Shown here: piece by piece, positions 22,547 to 32,575 of the stretch | Numbering within the stretch: position 1 is the stretch's first letter | How the letters are laid out: every line of letters begins with the position of its first letter | DNA from: Homalodisca vitripennis | Taxonomy: Eukaryota > Arthropoda > Insecta > Hemiptera > Cicadellidae | Assembly: GCF_021130785.1 (NCBI RefSeq) | Contig: NC_060212.1 | Location: forward strand, 145,331,001 to 145,395,000 | Length of the DNA stretch: 64,000 nucleotides | Direction of reading: 5' to 3' | Program-made: the position numbers and the translations under genes | Notes under the pieces: generated by a model | Told to the model about the DNA's origin: nothing | The model's input: only the letters and a program-made list of their open reading frames with translations | The model's database searches: none

Positions 22547-23406
22547 GTGACTGGATAACAAAAAAGCGTGGCTAAATGTCGATCACTGGTACTATTCACT
22601 TTTTAAAACTGCGATTAAAAATATTTTTCTGAACCGGAATTGATAATTAAAGAGTATTAGTTGTTGCTGATATAATTATTAATATTACGTTACTAAGCAT
22701 TCAAATTGGAATGGATACAATAGTGACTGGATAACAAAACAGCGTGGCTAAATGTCGACCACTGGCACTATTATTCACTTTTTGAAACTGCGAATAAAAA
22801 TACTTTTGTAAACAGGAAATTGATAATTAAAGAGTATCAGTTGTTGCTGATATAATTAGTAATATTACGTTACTAAGCATTCAAATTGGAATGGATACAA
22901 TGGTGACTGGATAACAAAACAGCGTGGCTAAATGTCGACCACTGGCAATATTATTCACTTTTTGAAACTGCTATTAAAAATACTTTTCTGAACTAGAAAT
23001 TGATGATTAAACAGTAGTTGTTACTGATATCAATAGTAATATTACGTTACTAAGCATTCAAATTGGAATGGATACAATGGGGACTGGATAACAAAACAGC
23101 GTGGTTCCATGTCGACCACTGGAACTATTATTCACGTTTTGAAACTGCGAATAAAAATACTTTTCTGAACCGTAAATTGATAATTAAAGAGTATCAGTTG
23201 TTGCTGATATAATTAGTAATATTACGTTACTAAGCATTCAAATTGGAATGGATACAATGTTGACCACTAACACTATTCACTTTTTGAAACTGTTTGCGAT
23301 TAAAAATACTTTACTGGCCCAGAAATTGACGGTTAAACAGTATTTTTTACTGATAACATTAGTAGTATTACGTTACTAAGCATTCAAATTGAAATGGCTA
23401 CAATGT
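22547..23406 (+). repeat. Tandem array, almost five copies of a ~178-bp unit
   Basis: GTGACTGGATAACAAAA (or a close variant) recurs at 22547, 22723, 22903 and 23080. Each unit ends with ATTACGTTACTAAGCATTCA and AATGGATACAAT. The fifth unit (from about 23258) has lost its first ~30 bases. Units differ at a few per cent of positions. Confidence 0.9.
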
Positions 23407-24233
23407 ATCGTTATTGCCTGTTAGTGCACGTAAAACTGAGCATAATATTTTATAACAACACATGAGTAGAAAAATATATAACCAATACTAATCAATAGAT
23501 CTAAAGGTTCTAGAATCTAGGAGCTTAGGTAGGAGGTATGAAGATAGGTAGGTCTTAAGTGAATAGCAACAGTTAAATAATAATTTTTGGCTCACGTAAC
23601 TAACGGTCCGTTTTGCAGCCAAACGTATAATAAATTGGCAAAGGGAAAAAGTTGTCAGGAATACATTTTTTATAAAATTCAGTAATGTGTAAATATAGCA
23701 ATAGCTTCTATATACTTTGATGAAGTAAGGTAAATTTGTATCGTAACTCACTAATATTTCAAAAATGTAACTGGTTGTTTCCTTTTGGCGGTTACCTGAT
23801 TCATGAAACCTTCTGGTATCTAAAAGCCTGGAACCGCATAACCCCTGGATCCCCTAGTCTACCCAACCTACTGGTTGTTAGTACTTCCCAGGCGTTTCTC
23901 CATAGAACTTATACAAATTTCCTGCCTCCAGGACTGCTTATGTATTTATTAATCTTGTCTAGCCTTCGTCATTTTACTTGCAAAATAAGACCAGGAAAAT
24001 CCATACGCAACATCAAATTTCATTTTAAATTGTTTAAATAGTGAAAATGTGTTTTGTAAATCCATAACATACTGGACAATCCGTCAAAATATATTATATT
24101 ACAGCCAACCACGTATCCACTACTGGAGAAATATTGATTAAGTGTATATTTTTATACTAAAACTTTGCTATGTGAAAATAGCAACTCCTTCTATTTTACA
24201 CATTATAACATGAAAATTCATCATGTTCAAAAT
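23407..24233. other. AT-rich background, no supported gene
   Basis: Includes a 101-codon frame at 23736-24041 with no recognisable motif or splice signals. Nothing else seen. Confidence 0.4.
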
Positions 24234-24455
24234 TCATTTATTTGATAATACTATGACACTTAGGAAGCGTTTGTCTTGTAGCAAGAACATTACTGTTAAC
24301 TGCATTCTTTTGGTGTCATCAGTTATAATGTCAGGGACAGTAAATGTATACACAGCATCTTCATAAACAGGTCGAAACTTTTGGAATTGTGGGCTGAAAT
24401 CTAGGATGCTATATGGTTTTACTTGGAATTTGCCAAAAGTTTTTTTTACAGCATT
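24234..24455 (-). CDS. Protein-like open frame without start, unrecognised
   Basis: A 73-codon minus-strand frame between stops at 24456 and 24234. It reads KTFGKFQVKPYSIL, DFSPQFQKFRPVYED, AVYTFTVPDIITDDT and KRMQLTVMFLLQDKRFLSV, with balanced amino-acid composition that looks like a real protein segment and not AT-rich noise. It has no initiator ATG and no obvious acceptor directly upstream, so it is either the last exon of a broken gene or a piece of a mobile element. AATAAA overlaps its stop codon. I do not recognise the family. Confidence 0.3.
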   Translation of the reverse strand, partial: NAVKKTFGKFQVKPYSILDFSPQFQKFRPVYEDAVYTFTVPDIITDDTKRMQLTVMFLLQDKRFLSVIVLSNK

Positions 24456-25059
24456 TCAATGATTGTTATTTAATTTAATTGGCAGAGTATTTATTTATTT
24501 AGCCTGTTACTTAATTTTCAATAACAGTCTAAAAACTTATAATTAAACTAATGTCTATGAAATTAATACAATTTAATCGATGATTAAGATTCACATTTGC
24601 TCTAAATATGCCTGATTTCTACTGTTTATGATAGCGAGAGAGGTCCTTCGTTTGTAGACCATTGGATAAGTAAAGAAGAAACTAAGGAATTCGTGGAACC
24701 ATGAAAACAGATCAAATGGTTAACTACTATATGCCAAAATTGCATGATATTCCATGAAATTAAAGACAATAAAATAAATTATGTGGTAATTTCTAGGCCA
24801 TGAAAAGCAGATGTAGCAAATTTTTAAACCGCGTAGATATAACTTGTATATTTTACTTTATAAGTATATCCTCAACTACTCCTCATAAAATTTGTCTTTC
24901 GCACCATTTTTTATTTTGAAACATTCCCCTTGTGTTTTTATGAATTTTTAACATATCTAACATCATATAACGGCCGAAGTCTTCAGCGCCTCAGCAGCTG
25001 TCTTGGAGTCCACTGGAGCCTGAAACCACCTTCCTCTAAGTACGTTGGTAGCACCACGG

Positions 25060-25300
25060 TACGCTGCAAGTGTAATGTATGCACCTTATCTGGTGGTGGT
25101 GCTGGTCACCCAGCATGACGGCAGCAGCCACCCTCCTCCACCTGCCTCCCTACACCCTCCAGTAAGTCTGCCACCTGATGGTTCATCCTCCTCCAGCTGC
25201 TGGTCAACTACCAACTGGTCATTTCTACTTTTGTAAACATACGGAAATTCTTTGTTTGAAGTTTATTTTTGACGATGGAAGGATTGTGAAGGAAACATCA
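25060..25300 (+). repeat. Dispersed repeat with CACCCTCCAGT and GCTGCTGGTCAACTA words
   Basis: Related to 26835-27070: both carry CACCTGC(C/T)TC, ACACCCTC.AGT, ACCTGA and a CTGCTGGTCAACT.. .ACTGGT block in the same order. It runs directly into the Penelope-like 3' signature at 25303, so it may be the internal part of that element. Confidence 0.55.
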
Positions 25301-25302
25301 AA

Positions 25303-25415
25303 ATGTACCTGAAGAAGAGATCAGATTGCAGATCTCGAAAAGTAGTGTTAATGATTTTTTGTTTCACTGAACGATGGGAAATGTCCGGAAAATCCTGTTT
25401 CCTTCATACGGACAT
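25303..25415 (+). mobile_element. Penelope-like element, terminal fragment (family B)
   Basis: Contains CCTGAAGAAGAGATCAGATT followed by GCAGATCTCGAAAAGTAGTG, with a perfect GAGATC/GATCTC hairpin, then GTCCGGAAAATCCTG. The same signature appears at 30628 (plus) and 38265 (minus). A CTGANGA-hairpin-GAAA layout is known from the hammerhead-like terminal repeats of Penelope-like elements. No coding sequence is attached. Confidence 0.55.
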
Positions 25416-25504
25416 TTTCATTGTGTCCTTTTTTCCCTCAGTTCAGGTTCGATCAGAGAGCTTAACTTGGTTTCCAATAAATATTTGTTTACCGAAATAC
25501 AATA

Positions 25505-25645
25505 AATAAATAAATATATAGATATATAATTTATTTCAATAAACATTGAATCGCAAAAAGTACTGTTCCGCCGGACTCGAAATCTCTCACTTGCCGGGTG
25601 AATGTACTACCATTACCCCAGAGCCCTCACTTTTTACGATTCAAT
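25505..25645 (-). mobile_element. tRNA-derived SINE (family 2), complete head
   Basis: On the minus strand the head has an A-box region TGGGGTAATGGTAG (25607-25620), an anticodon-like arm (TTCAC-7-GTGAG) and a decayed B box (TTTCGAGTCC, 25571-25580). The tRNA-like part is bracketed by 17-base inverted repeats, ATTGAATCGCAAAAAGT (25545-25561) and its mirror at 25629-25645 with one mismatch. A short body and A/T-rich tail follow towards 25505. A second copy with an intact B box is at 39033-39130. Confidence 0.7.
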
Positions 25646-25749
25646 TATGTTGTAGTCCGTTTCTTTCACATATGTGTTTAAATAACCAAACTAACATATG
25701 ATCGGAAGACCAAACACCTGTCAAATGACTTCTATTTACATTCATTAAA

Positions 25750-25798
25750 TTTGTATAAATGGCAATAGCCGAATTTAATTTATTTAAATAAACTTTTT
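25750..25798 (-). repeat. SINE family 2 tail fragment
   Basis: GTATAAATGGCAATAGCCGA matches the tail of the family 2 copy at 39040 (GTATAAATGGCAATTGCC). Only the 3' tail is present. It lies directly beside a ten-base A run (minus strand) downstream of the serpin. Confidence 0.6.
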
Positions 25799-25944
25799 TT
25801 TTTACTATAAACGTGTTTATTAGAAACCTTATTTATGCACAAAATATACAACAAACTGTTCAGTAAAGCTGATGGTTACATATTATATGAGAAAATCTAG
25901 TGTAGCCCATCTTATCATAATAATATGCCTCAAACATTGCACTG

Positions 25945-26403
25945 TTATTGCAAGTGTGTGGGCAAGCTGAATCTGCCAGTGAACAACACAATACTTCCTC
26001 TATTTGAGATCAGGTAGAAGAGGAATGGATGATCTGCCTTGAAGCGTAGTCGGTTGATGTTCAAAGATTTCACAACGAGTGAGACCTGTGGCAGCAGCAG
26101 CCTCCGTCCCGTTCTCGTGAACGTTGATGAAGGTTTTCTGGATAACATCGCTGACATAAAGATTATCTCCATTGGCCACACCGTGCAAATTTGCTTTGCT
26201 GGAGAAAACATCTTTCAGACCCATCTTTTGTAAGATGTCCTTGAGCTTAAGAGTCTGTTCTACTTTAAACTTGGGAATCGTCACTTCCACCCTTGTATCC
26301 CTTAGGTCCTTCAGTATACTCTCTAGGCTTGTCTCCGCCAGTTTGCCTCCATCGCTTGGAGTCCATCCTCCTTGTTCGGCAGGGTGAATACCATGCTGTA
26401 CTA
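25945..26403 (-). pseudogene. Serpin C-terminal exon with two frameshifts
   Basis: On the minus strand, after an acceptor-like TATATATATAG, the sequence encodes the last third of a serpin (serine protease inhibitor, usually secreted). Successive segments are YSMVFTLPNKEDGL; LAETSLESILKDL; VEVTIPKFKVEQTLKLKDIL (strands s6B/s2C region); MGLKDVFSS; LYVSDVIQKTFINVHENGTE; the hinge GTEAAAAT; and FKADHPFLFYLISN then VLFTGRF. The small hinge residues are those of inhibitory serpins that move by loop insertion. Two single-base frameshifts break the frame, one near 26344 and one in the reactive-centre loop directly after the hinge (near 26095), so as written no intact protein is made. AATAAA signals lie downstream (for example at 25816-25821 in reverse). 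It may be a pseudogene, a retrocopy, or a real exon with sequence errors. No other serpin exon was found in the window. Confidence 0.85.
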
Positions 26404-26830
26404 TATATATATATAGACCTTTAGATAATAATTTACCTCAAATATCTTTATCAATATAGGCCCGATGGCGAAACATTTTTTTAAGAAATTAAGTTGTAAA
26501 CTTTATATTTCTAAGTATACTATTAAGATTTATCAACAGACTACACAACTATCCATTGTCAAATTCCAGTACCTTTTCAATATCTTTAAATTTATATAAC
26601 CTCTTCCAAACAAGAGCTAAACTGAACGCATTTATTCCTCTGAATAATCCTTATGCAAATTTTAAATTTTTAAAATTATCAACCATAGAATGTTTATATA
26701 TTATATGATATTGAACTTTCTTGTGAATATGGTTGTTTTGCAGCATTTTACTTACTATGGGGTTAAATTTTACTTTTATAATAGTTGGTAAGAGAATAGC
26801 ATTTCAACAGTCAACGCTAATTTGACTTGT
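26404..26830. other. AT-rich background beside the serpin
   Basis: No upstream serpin exon is visible. A short (TA)n tract (26402-26416) abuts the serpin's possible splice acceptor. Confidence 0.4.
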
Positions 26831-26834
26831 AGTA

Positions 26835-27070
26835 CCCAAGGGCAGGTGGCCCCTGTATGGTTCACTTGTTAGGGTACGTTACGACAAGACAGTGTTAAAG
26901 GCACTTATCTAACTTTGCTCAGACCTCACCTGCTTCACCCTCTAGTGAGTCCAACCTGACACAACCACCACCCCTATCCTGGCAACTGCTGGCCAACTGG
27001 TACATCTTGCGTTGTGCTTTTGGAGAGTTTGAAAGTGTTGCACTTGGAGCTGTTCTATTGTAGTGGACAG
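26835..27070 (+). repeat. Second copy of the 25060 repeat
   Basis: Shares GCTTCACCCTCTAGTGAGTC, ACCTGACAC and CTGCTGGCCAACTGGT with 25060-25240. Diverged, without coding capacity, and without the Penelope-like end. Confidence 0.5.
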
Positions 27071-27359
27071 GAAGTTTAACATTTTACTCTGTTAGAGTAA
27101 ATCTTTCAAAGATCACATTCCAACAAAAAATGGATAGCAGATTTATTATTTATTAAAATCAAATTATGTAGTATTAGTTCTGTACCTTTTTTGCTGAAGA
27201 TAAAACACCAAAATGATTCAACGCTTTCAAATGAAACTTATACTTTAGTAGAACTTCATGTATGGTGTTAAAGCATGCAAAAATCACCAAAGCATGACAA
27301 AGAGGAGGAAACCAGTTACCATATCCAGGGCCACTCGGGCAATTAAATTCATTAATATA

Positions 27360-27625
27360 TCATGCGGTGACGAGCGTGATTATAAAACTTGTTGATGAAT
27401 ATGCCGAGTCGACATTACCGACTTACTATCTTCATTAACGGGTAACAAGTGGTTGGCGATCTATCAGGCCGATCTGGCGGTCACAAGGAGGACCAGGACC
27501 GGTGATTTGGGCTAAATATGGCCGAAAATTGATGGTCACATGCGACATTGATGTAACTCCCTCTGCCGGAGAAGGCCGAGCCCCGGAGGTGAGAAGCTGG
27601 TCTGTTACATCGAAGAGCCCATATA
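27360..27625. promoter_or_regulatory. GC-raised island, candidate regulatory DNA
   Basis: Bounded by AT-rich DNA, with ATTATAAAACTTGTTGATGA and TTCATTAACGGGTAACAAG in a GC-rich context. Overlapping frames on both strands (27435-27689 minus, 27502-27822 plus) show no recognisable domain. Regulatory role is inferred only. Confidence 0.25.
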
Positions 27626-28813
27626 TAGAAACTGGTAGTTTGGAGTCTATTGTTTTTGTTCGTGTCGTGTTGCGTATGGTCACCTGCATATTTTTAACCT
27701 CTGACGTATTTTTTAAATTTCATCAGACAGGTTGGTATGAGCTAATACCAGAGTTTGAATTAATGGAAACCACTAAGAATATACATACAAAATCTGTTGT
27801 TATAAAATGGCCGAGTTGGTAGGATCTATTATACTTATCCAGAGTAAAATTATATTGAAAGGGATGTTTTCTTCCTATTCATAAATCTGAGGATATGGTT
27901 AAAAGTATGGCATCTCATATCCCCAGCTATCGTGACAAGGACAGTCTTAAACCTTTAGGGCCACATTTCGTTAAGCAATGGAAATTTCAAAATAAGACTA
28001 TTCTAACGTGTAATCTGAAACCTTGTGACATTATGTTACTTTTACCATAATACAATCACTCAAAAACGTATCTGAACCAAATATTTAAATGAAGAGATAG
28101 AGGGCGGATATTTTAAATCCATATACAAATTTTATTTACTCATTCATGTATTTATGTAAGCAAATAGAACTAAAAAAATATGGTATAATACTAATTAAAT
28201 AATTTTCATTCTACTGAGACAAATGTTTCTTTTTAATTTCAGTATTTGTTCGGATGATGAGATGTTCTGAACCGTAGCTTACAATAAAGGAGTAAAACGT
28301 AGTATACAGTTTTTTGAATAAACTAGAAGCGTTAATAGTAATAAGCTTACTGGCATTTTAATTTGCAGATTTGCGGAGTGTAATTTCTAATATGTACTTC
28401 ACGTAATAATAGTATTTCATGTATGGATGGAAGGGTAATTTGAAACAGAGAAATAAAAAAAACTCATAAAGAAGTCACCATATTAAGACCCTATTTAAAA
28501 AAAAATATTTTTACTAAAATGGGCCCAAATAGTTTATAATTTAAAAAAATAAGGGTAAATTATCAATTATTTTGATAGTTATTTAGTTTTTATGTTATAT
28601 CCCAATAATGCAGAATTAATATAGTAAATTCAAAATTCGGCACGTTTTAAAGTAAGTAAATCATTATTTTCATAAAGCAAACACTTTACTCCTTTCTATT
28701 GTTCTTAAAATTATTACCTTCCTATCTATACGAGTGAATTGAAAAGTATATATAATTAGCGAAACGCCCTCCACATTTTAATCTTATAGTGGACATTAAA
28801 TCATATTATGACC
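27626..28813. other. AT-rich background, no supported gene
   Basis: Stop-dense and without recognised repeats. Confidence 0.4.
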
Positions 28814-28826
28814 AACACTGTCAATG

Positions 28827-29245
28827 GAAAAGTCATTTTTTATATACTTCCACATAAAATTTATTAAAAAAGCGCTTTCTTTTTTTAATAATGGTATAAA
28901 AATATCACTGAAATTTACGGAAGGTTGGAAAATACAATTATCTTTTTAAAACTGTCATACACGCACTTTCAATTTTATTACTTTAAATTATGAATTGCAA
29001 ACCATATTTTTCTACATAATTCTTTTATCATTTATTAGTTTTTGGTCTTTACAGTTAGTTTTAAATTTTATTCTATTTTATCATATGTTTATTCTATTTT
29101 ACACATATTTTTTTCTGTAAACAATGTCAAACTGATGATACCTTAACCGGCGAAAGCGCTTTTTTAATAAATTTTATGTGGAAGTATATAAAAAATGTCT
29201 TTTCCATTAAAACCTACTTACTTCCACCAAGGATACAAAGCAGAA
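28827..29245 (+). mobile_element. Short Penelope-like element (family A), complete insertion
   Basis: Bounded by the 13-base duplication AACACTGTCAATG (28814-28826 and 29246-29258). The left end (28827-28879) is a near-perfect inverted copy of 29152-29205; beyond the right arm lies a ~40-base tail ending CCAAGGATACAAAGCAGAA. This layout, inverted arm, body, arm, short tail, is the same as in the Penelope-like copy at 49248-49818, which still encodes a GIY-YIG remnant. The right arm contains ACTGATGATACCTTAACCGG followed by CGAAAGCGC. The body is non-coding, so this is a non-autonomous or internally deleted copy. Confidence 0.7.
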
Positions 29246-29355
29246 AACACTGTCAATGTAGGGGTAAAGTCTAATTGGTAGATTATATGTTGGAAATAGA
29301 TTTAATCATCTGAGCAAATTGCAAAATTCTTGTTCGTTTACAGTACATTAGTATT

Positions 29356-29465
29356 GGTAACCAAAGTGGCCTAATTTCAACTGACTGTTGACTAAGTAGG
29401 TTCATTAAGTTAGCGGACCGACAACTTAGTCAACCGTCAGTTGAAATTAGGCCACTTTGGTTGCC
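29356..29465. repeat. Foldback (hairpin) element, 110 bp
   Basis: Arms of about 46 bases pair almost perfectly: GGTAACCAAAGTGGCCTAAT at the left, and its mirror ATTAGGCCACTTTGGTTGCC at the right, with a loop of ~16 bases. It resembles a foldback MITE. The flanks show no obvious target duplication. Transcription would give a long hairpin RNA. Confidence 0.8.
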
Positions 29466-29599
29466 AAAGTGAAAAGGAGCTAAAAAGAAAACATGGAGAA
29501 TCAAGCAGAGTAAAGAGTTTAAATACACGAACATGACAGTCCTATTAATGGTGTTAAGAAGTTCATCTAGAATGAACTAATAATAAAAAAGACCCACTC

Positions 29600-30425
29600 T
29601 CTTTCCTTTATCGGTATCTTGTTTATTGATTTATTCATGGATTCTCCATGTAACGGAATCACAGGTCAATACAATGCAATTATGGCTATTGGCCTGTAAT
29701 TTAAAGCTAATATTGAGTTACGCTAATACTACAATTAATGCTAAGTTAGCATCAACATTATTAGATTAATGAATATGACGTGCAAATCAATAATAACAAA
29801 TAAATAATAACGAGTAATAATATTCTTACAGCAAACAATAAATAAACGTTATAATAGACATATAATTATGCTGCATAACTAGAATTAATATATGGTGATC
29901 ACAAGCAATAAATTAAATGGAATAAATTAATTAAGACTATAAAACTACTGGCACAACAAACAAACGAGGAATAACGAATTTAAATACATAACAGCAATAA
30001 ACTGTTCTAGATTAAAGGCATTCATAAGGAAAAGAAGCAACAATAAGGCGTATAATCCACTAGGCAAACATTTAATCAGATACGTTCAAATTAAACTCAA
30101 TAAAATAAAGAAGAACCAAAATACTACGTATTACCACTAATATTAATACTGACTGCTACTAAGTAATAAATATCAGTCGTGATTAAGCACAAATCTATAT
30201 TTCCTGGAGGCTTCGTTTAAAAGATGACGGGGATCCATGGAAAAAATCCACCCTTTTTGCCACCTCACCAGCCAGCAGAAGTCTCGAGACGCCACTGCGG
30301 TAAGAATATTGCGTTGGCATAAACTTCCTCTGGAATACTGATCTCGATCTTGTGCCTCTAGGGATGATAAAATCAACATTGCACAACGATCCCCTGACGA
30401 TCACCAATTTTATTGACCAATGGTC
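29600..30425 (-). mobile_element. Probable LINE C-terminus and 3' UTR
   Basis: On the minus strand the frame FIIPRGTRSRSVFQ, MPTQYSYRSGVSRLL, VDFFHGSPSSFKRSL (about 30380-30195) follows the pattern of a LINE ORF2 end, where a Pro-rich, Arg-rich segment is followed by a short hydrophobic tail with SFKR. An AT-rich 3' UTR follows and near 29620-29640 there are two AATAAA-type signals. No catalytic domain is present. A cellular gene's last exon is the alternative. Confidence 0.35.
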
Positions 30426-30627
30426 AGAAGTGAGTTGACCTATTGTGACCTTGATTTTTATTTAAGTTATAATAATTACTGTTATTTTTATTATGTGCAT
30501 GTTTGAGAGATAGCATGGAGGTGCACACAACATATTTGTTGTAATTCATGGCTTATGCATGTCAGAACGCTTTAGAATGATTTCTAAACGTTTACCTACA
30601 TTATAGTTATGTGTTGGGTTAGTTGTC

Positions 30628-30720
30628 ACATACGGAAGAGATCTGATTGCAGATCTAGAACGAAATGATATTACTATTTTGTATTACTCAACAACGGAAA
30701 TTGTCCTGGAAAATCCAGCC
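30628..30720 (+). mobile_element. Penelope-like terminal fragment (family B), copy 2
   Basis: GGAAGAGATCTGATTGCAGA then TCTAGAACG, and further on GTCCTGGAAAATCCAG, match the signature at 25303-25415. The copy is more decayed, but the GAGATC/GATCT hairpin survives. Confidence 0.5.
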
Positions 30721-30724
30721 AGCT

Positions 30725-31080
30725 TCAAAAACTACTAACTCTAATAAAACAAACTTTAAATAATGAATAAACAAATTCACGGTCCTAAACAGTATTGTTT
30801 GAAATATATACGAGTTGTAGATATCACACATCTGAAACAAGACATCGTCAGGGTTATCTGATTATAATACAGAGATAAAGAAGAAACCATATTTCGGGCG
30901 AAATCCAAACGATTGTTCGAACGGTGTTTGACACACATACATGAATTTTTAAAAGTGTGGGAGTGATGAGTTACAACCACAAAACATATTTCAACGCCGA
31001 CAAAACATCCATTATTTTTGAAAATATAAATTTCAAAACCGCGTAAAACCATTGGAAACAACGGCGAAATGTATCACAAC
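30725..31080 (-). mobile_element. Possible Penelope-like 3' region (family D)
   Basis: Minus-strand words CCCTGACGATGTCTTGTTTC and ACAACTCGTATATATTTCAA, followed by a GTTTATTCATTATTTAAAGT tail, have the general layout of a Penelope-like 3' end. A 94-codon frame crossing it (30777-31061) has no recognisable domain. It abuts family B in opposite orientation, forming a composite. Confidence 0.35.
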
Positions 31081-31129
31081 AGGTAGTTATATTTCATAAA
31101 TGAAATAGATTTCGCGGGGACAAGGTCAA

Positions 31130-31640
31130 CAGGGCCATTTCGGCGTGAAATTGCCAACGACACCAAACTGCAGTGGGCGCTTGCGCTGTCTGGCCGAAGG
31201 GATAAATCATCCCAACTAAGACAAATGCCGGCAGTCCAAACGAACTAGACCGCATGAGCCGGACGCATCCCGCATCCTACTTCTGTCTCCAAAATCTGCG
31301 ACCTACGCGGCGCGCTGCGACGGACGACACGGCCTACGGACGACCCTCGCTGCATCAAGTGGCACTGGGGGATTGTATTCAAATGGGCGCAAACCTCGGA
31401 AATAAATCCGGCCGCGAAAAAACAACACCGAAAATCGCGAGCAGTGACAAATTCACCGGAATTTCACCAACCCGTTTGCCGAGCGGGACGAATGTTTTAA
31501 ATACAATGAGCGTGATAAGTAGTAATTTAGCCATAAATATGCCGCAGATGGTAGATAGGGGCTACCGGACCACGGCCACGGGTTCGGCTGTAGGATAGCA
31601 TCTCTGGTTTATGTAAGGTGATAATCATAACCTTCCAGCT
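31130..31640. promoter_or_regulatory. CpG-rich island, candidate regulatory DNA
   Basis: One of the longest GC-raised islands, with GATAAATCATCC, TAGTAATTTAGCCATAAATATG and several CpG-rich stretches. A 114-codon plus-strand frame (31254-31598) is open but has no domain, no clear initiation context and no matching splice sites; in GC-rich sequence such frames arise by chance. Could also be a promoter or exon. Confidence 0.3.
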
Positions 31641-32029
31641 CCTGCTTGGCGGCGACTCTACACTTCCAGCGTCTGGATCCGATTCCACGTCACTGTCGTC
31701 ATAACTCTCTGGATACTCCGGGGTACGTAGTACCGCGTCCGTTAAGCAACTCGTGGATCTACGATTTAAACTGTTTTAGGGATGACATATATACTTAGCT
31801 CAATGTATAGTTGGAACAATTACATCAAAAAAATCACTAAAGTGGTAGTTCTTAAAGAAAATTTCACGAAGAACGTTACCAAAATGTCTTTTAGTGTCCC
31901 GTTTAAACAGAACATTAAAAATAATGGATAAAAATGTCAAGACCCCCCCCTCTACTTTTTTCTAAAATTTATGTAAAGATATATCCTTTGGGATTTGGTG
32001 CAATTTGCAAAGGAAGTTTCAATTGATGA

Positions 32030-32575
32030 TTTTCAACATTTCGTTTCTCCAAAAACGCAGGATTTTGGGGGCAACTTTCAAATGTAACCCCCTCTTATGT
32101 GACAACTCATTCTGAAGAACATAAACAAACTTAAAGAATGTTCACCACTAGATACCGCTATCTCCCTCCCATCCAAAATAATAGGCTGTCAAACGTTTAA
32201 TGAAGTCTTTACACTTATATTAATTTCCTTTGAGTAAAGTTACTGTCTACGTTAAAACTGGTTTATTGATTGTTTGTGTTCTGAATCAGTTAGGATTGCA
32301 ATGCACGAAGGATCCAATGAAGATTAGAAAGTACACTGATAAGAAGATTACATGCAATGGGTGACCGGGCTTTCCCCGTTCGAACTACGGTTTAGTACAA
32401 ACATGTAAGTGTTAGAAATTCGTCAACATTTTAACAACCGATTATTTTTTATGGGAAAGAAAAAGCGATCGTTCTTAATGTTTGTTTATGCTCTTCAAAA
32501 TTTGGAGTCACTTGGGACGGGTTATACTTGAAATTTTTTAGTTGCTCCCAAAATTCTGGTTCACTCTGTTTGGAA
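32030..32575. repeat. Diverged long inverted repeat
   Basis: The left arm (about 32050-32145: GATTTTGGGGGCAAC, then GAAGAACATAAACAAACTTA) is mirrored in the right arm (about 32470-32560: TGTTTGTTTATGCTCTTCAA, then GTTGCTCCCAAAATTC). Arms of ~85 bases with many mismatches suggest an old DNA transposon with inverted ends. No transposase is readable between the arms. Confidence 0.5.

Noticed and set aside
31254..31598. 114-codon open frame in a CpG-rich island
   Set aside because: Random-looking composition and no domain; stops are rare in GC-rich sequence, so such a frame is expected by chance. Kept as a regulatory candidate only.
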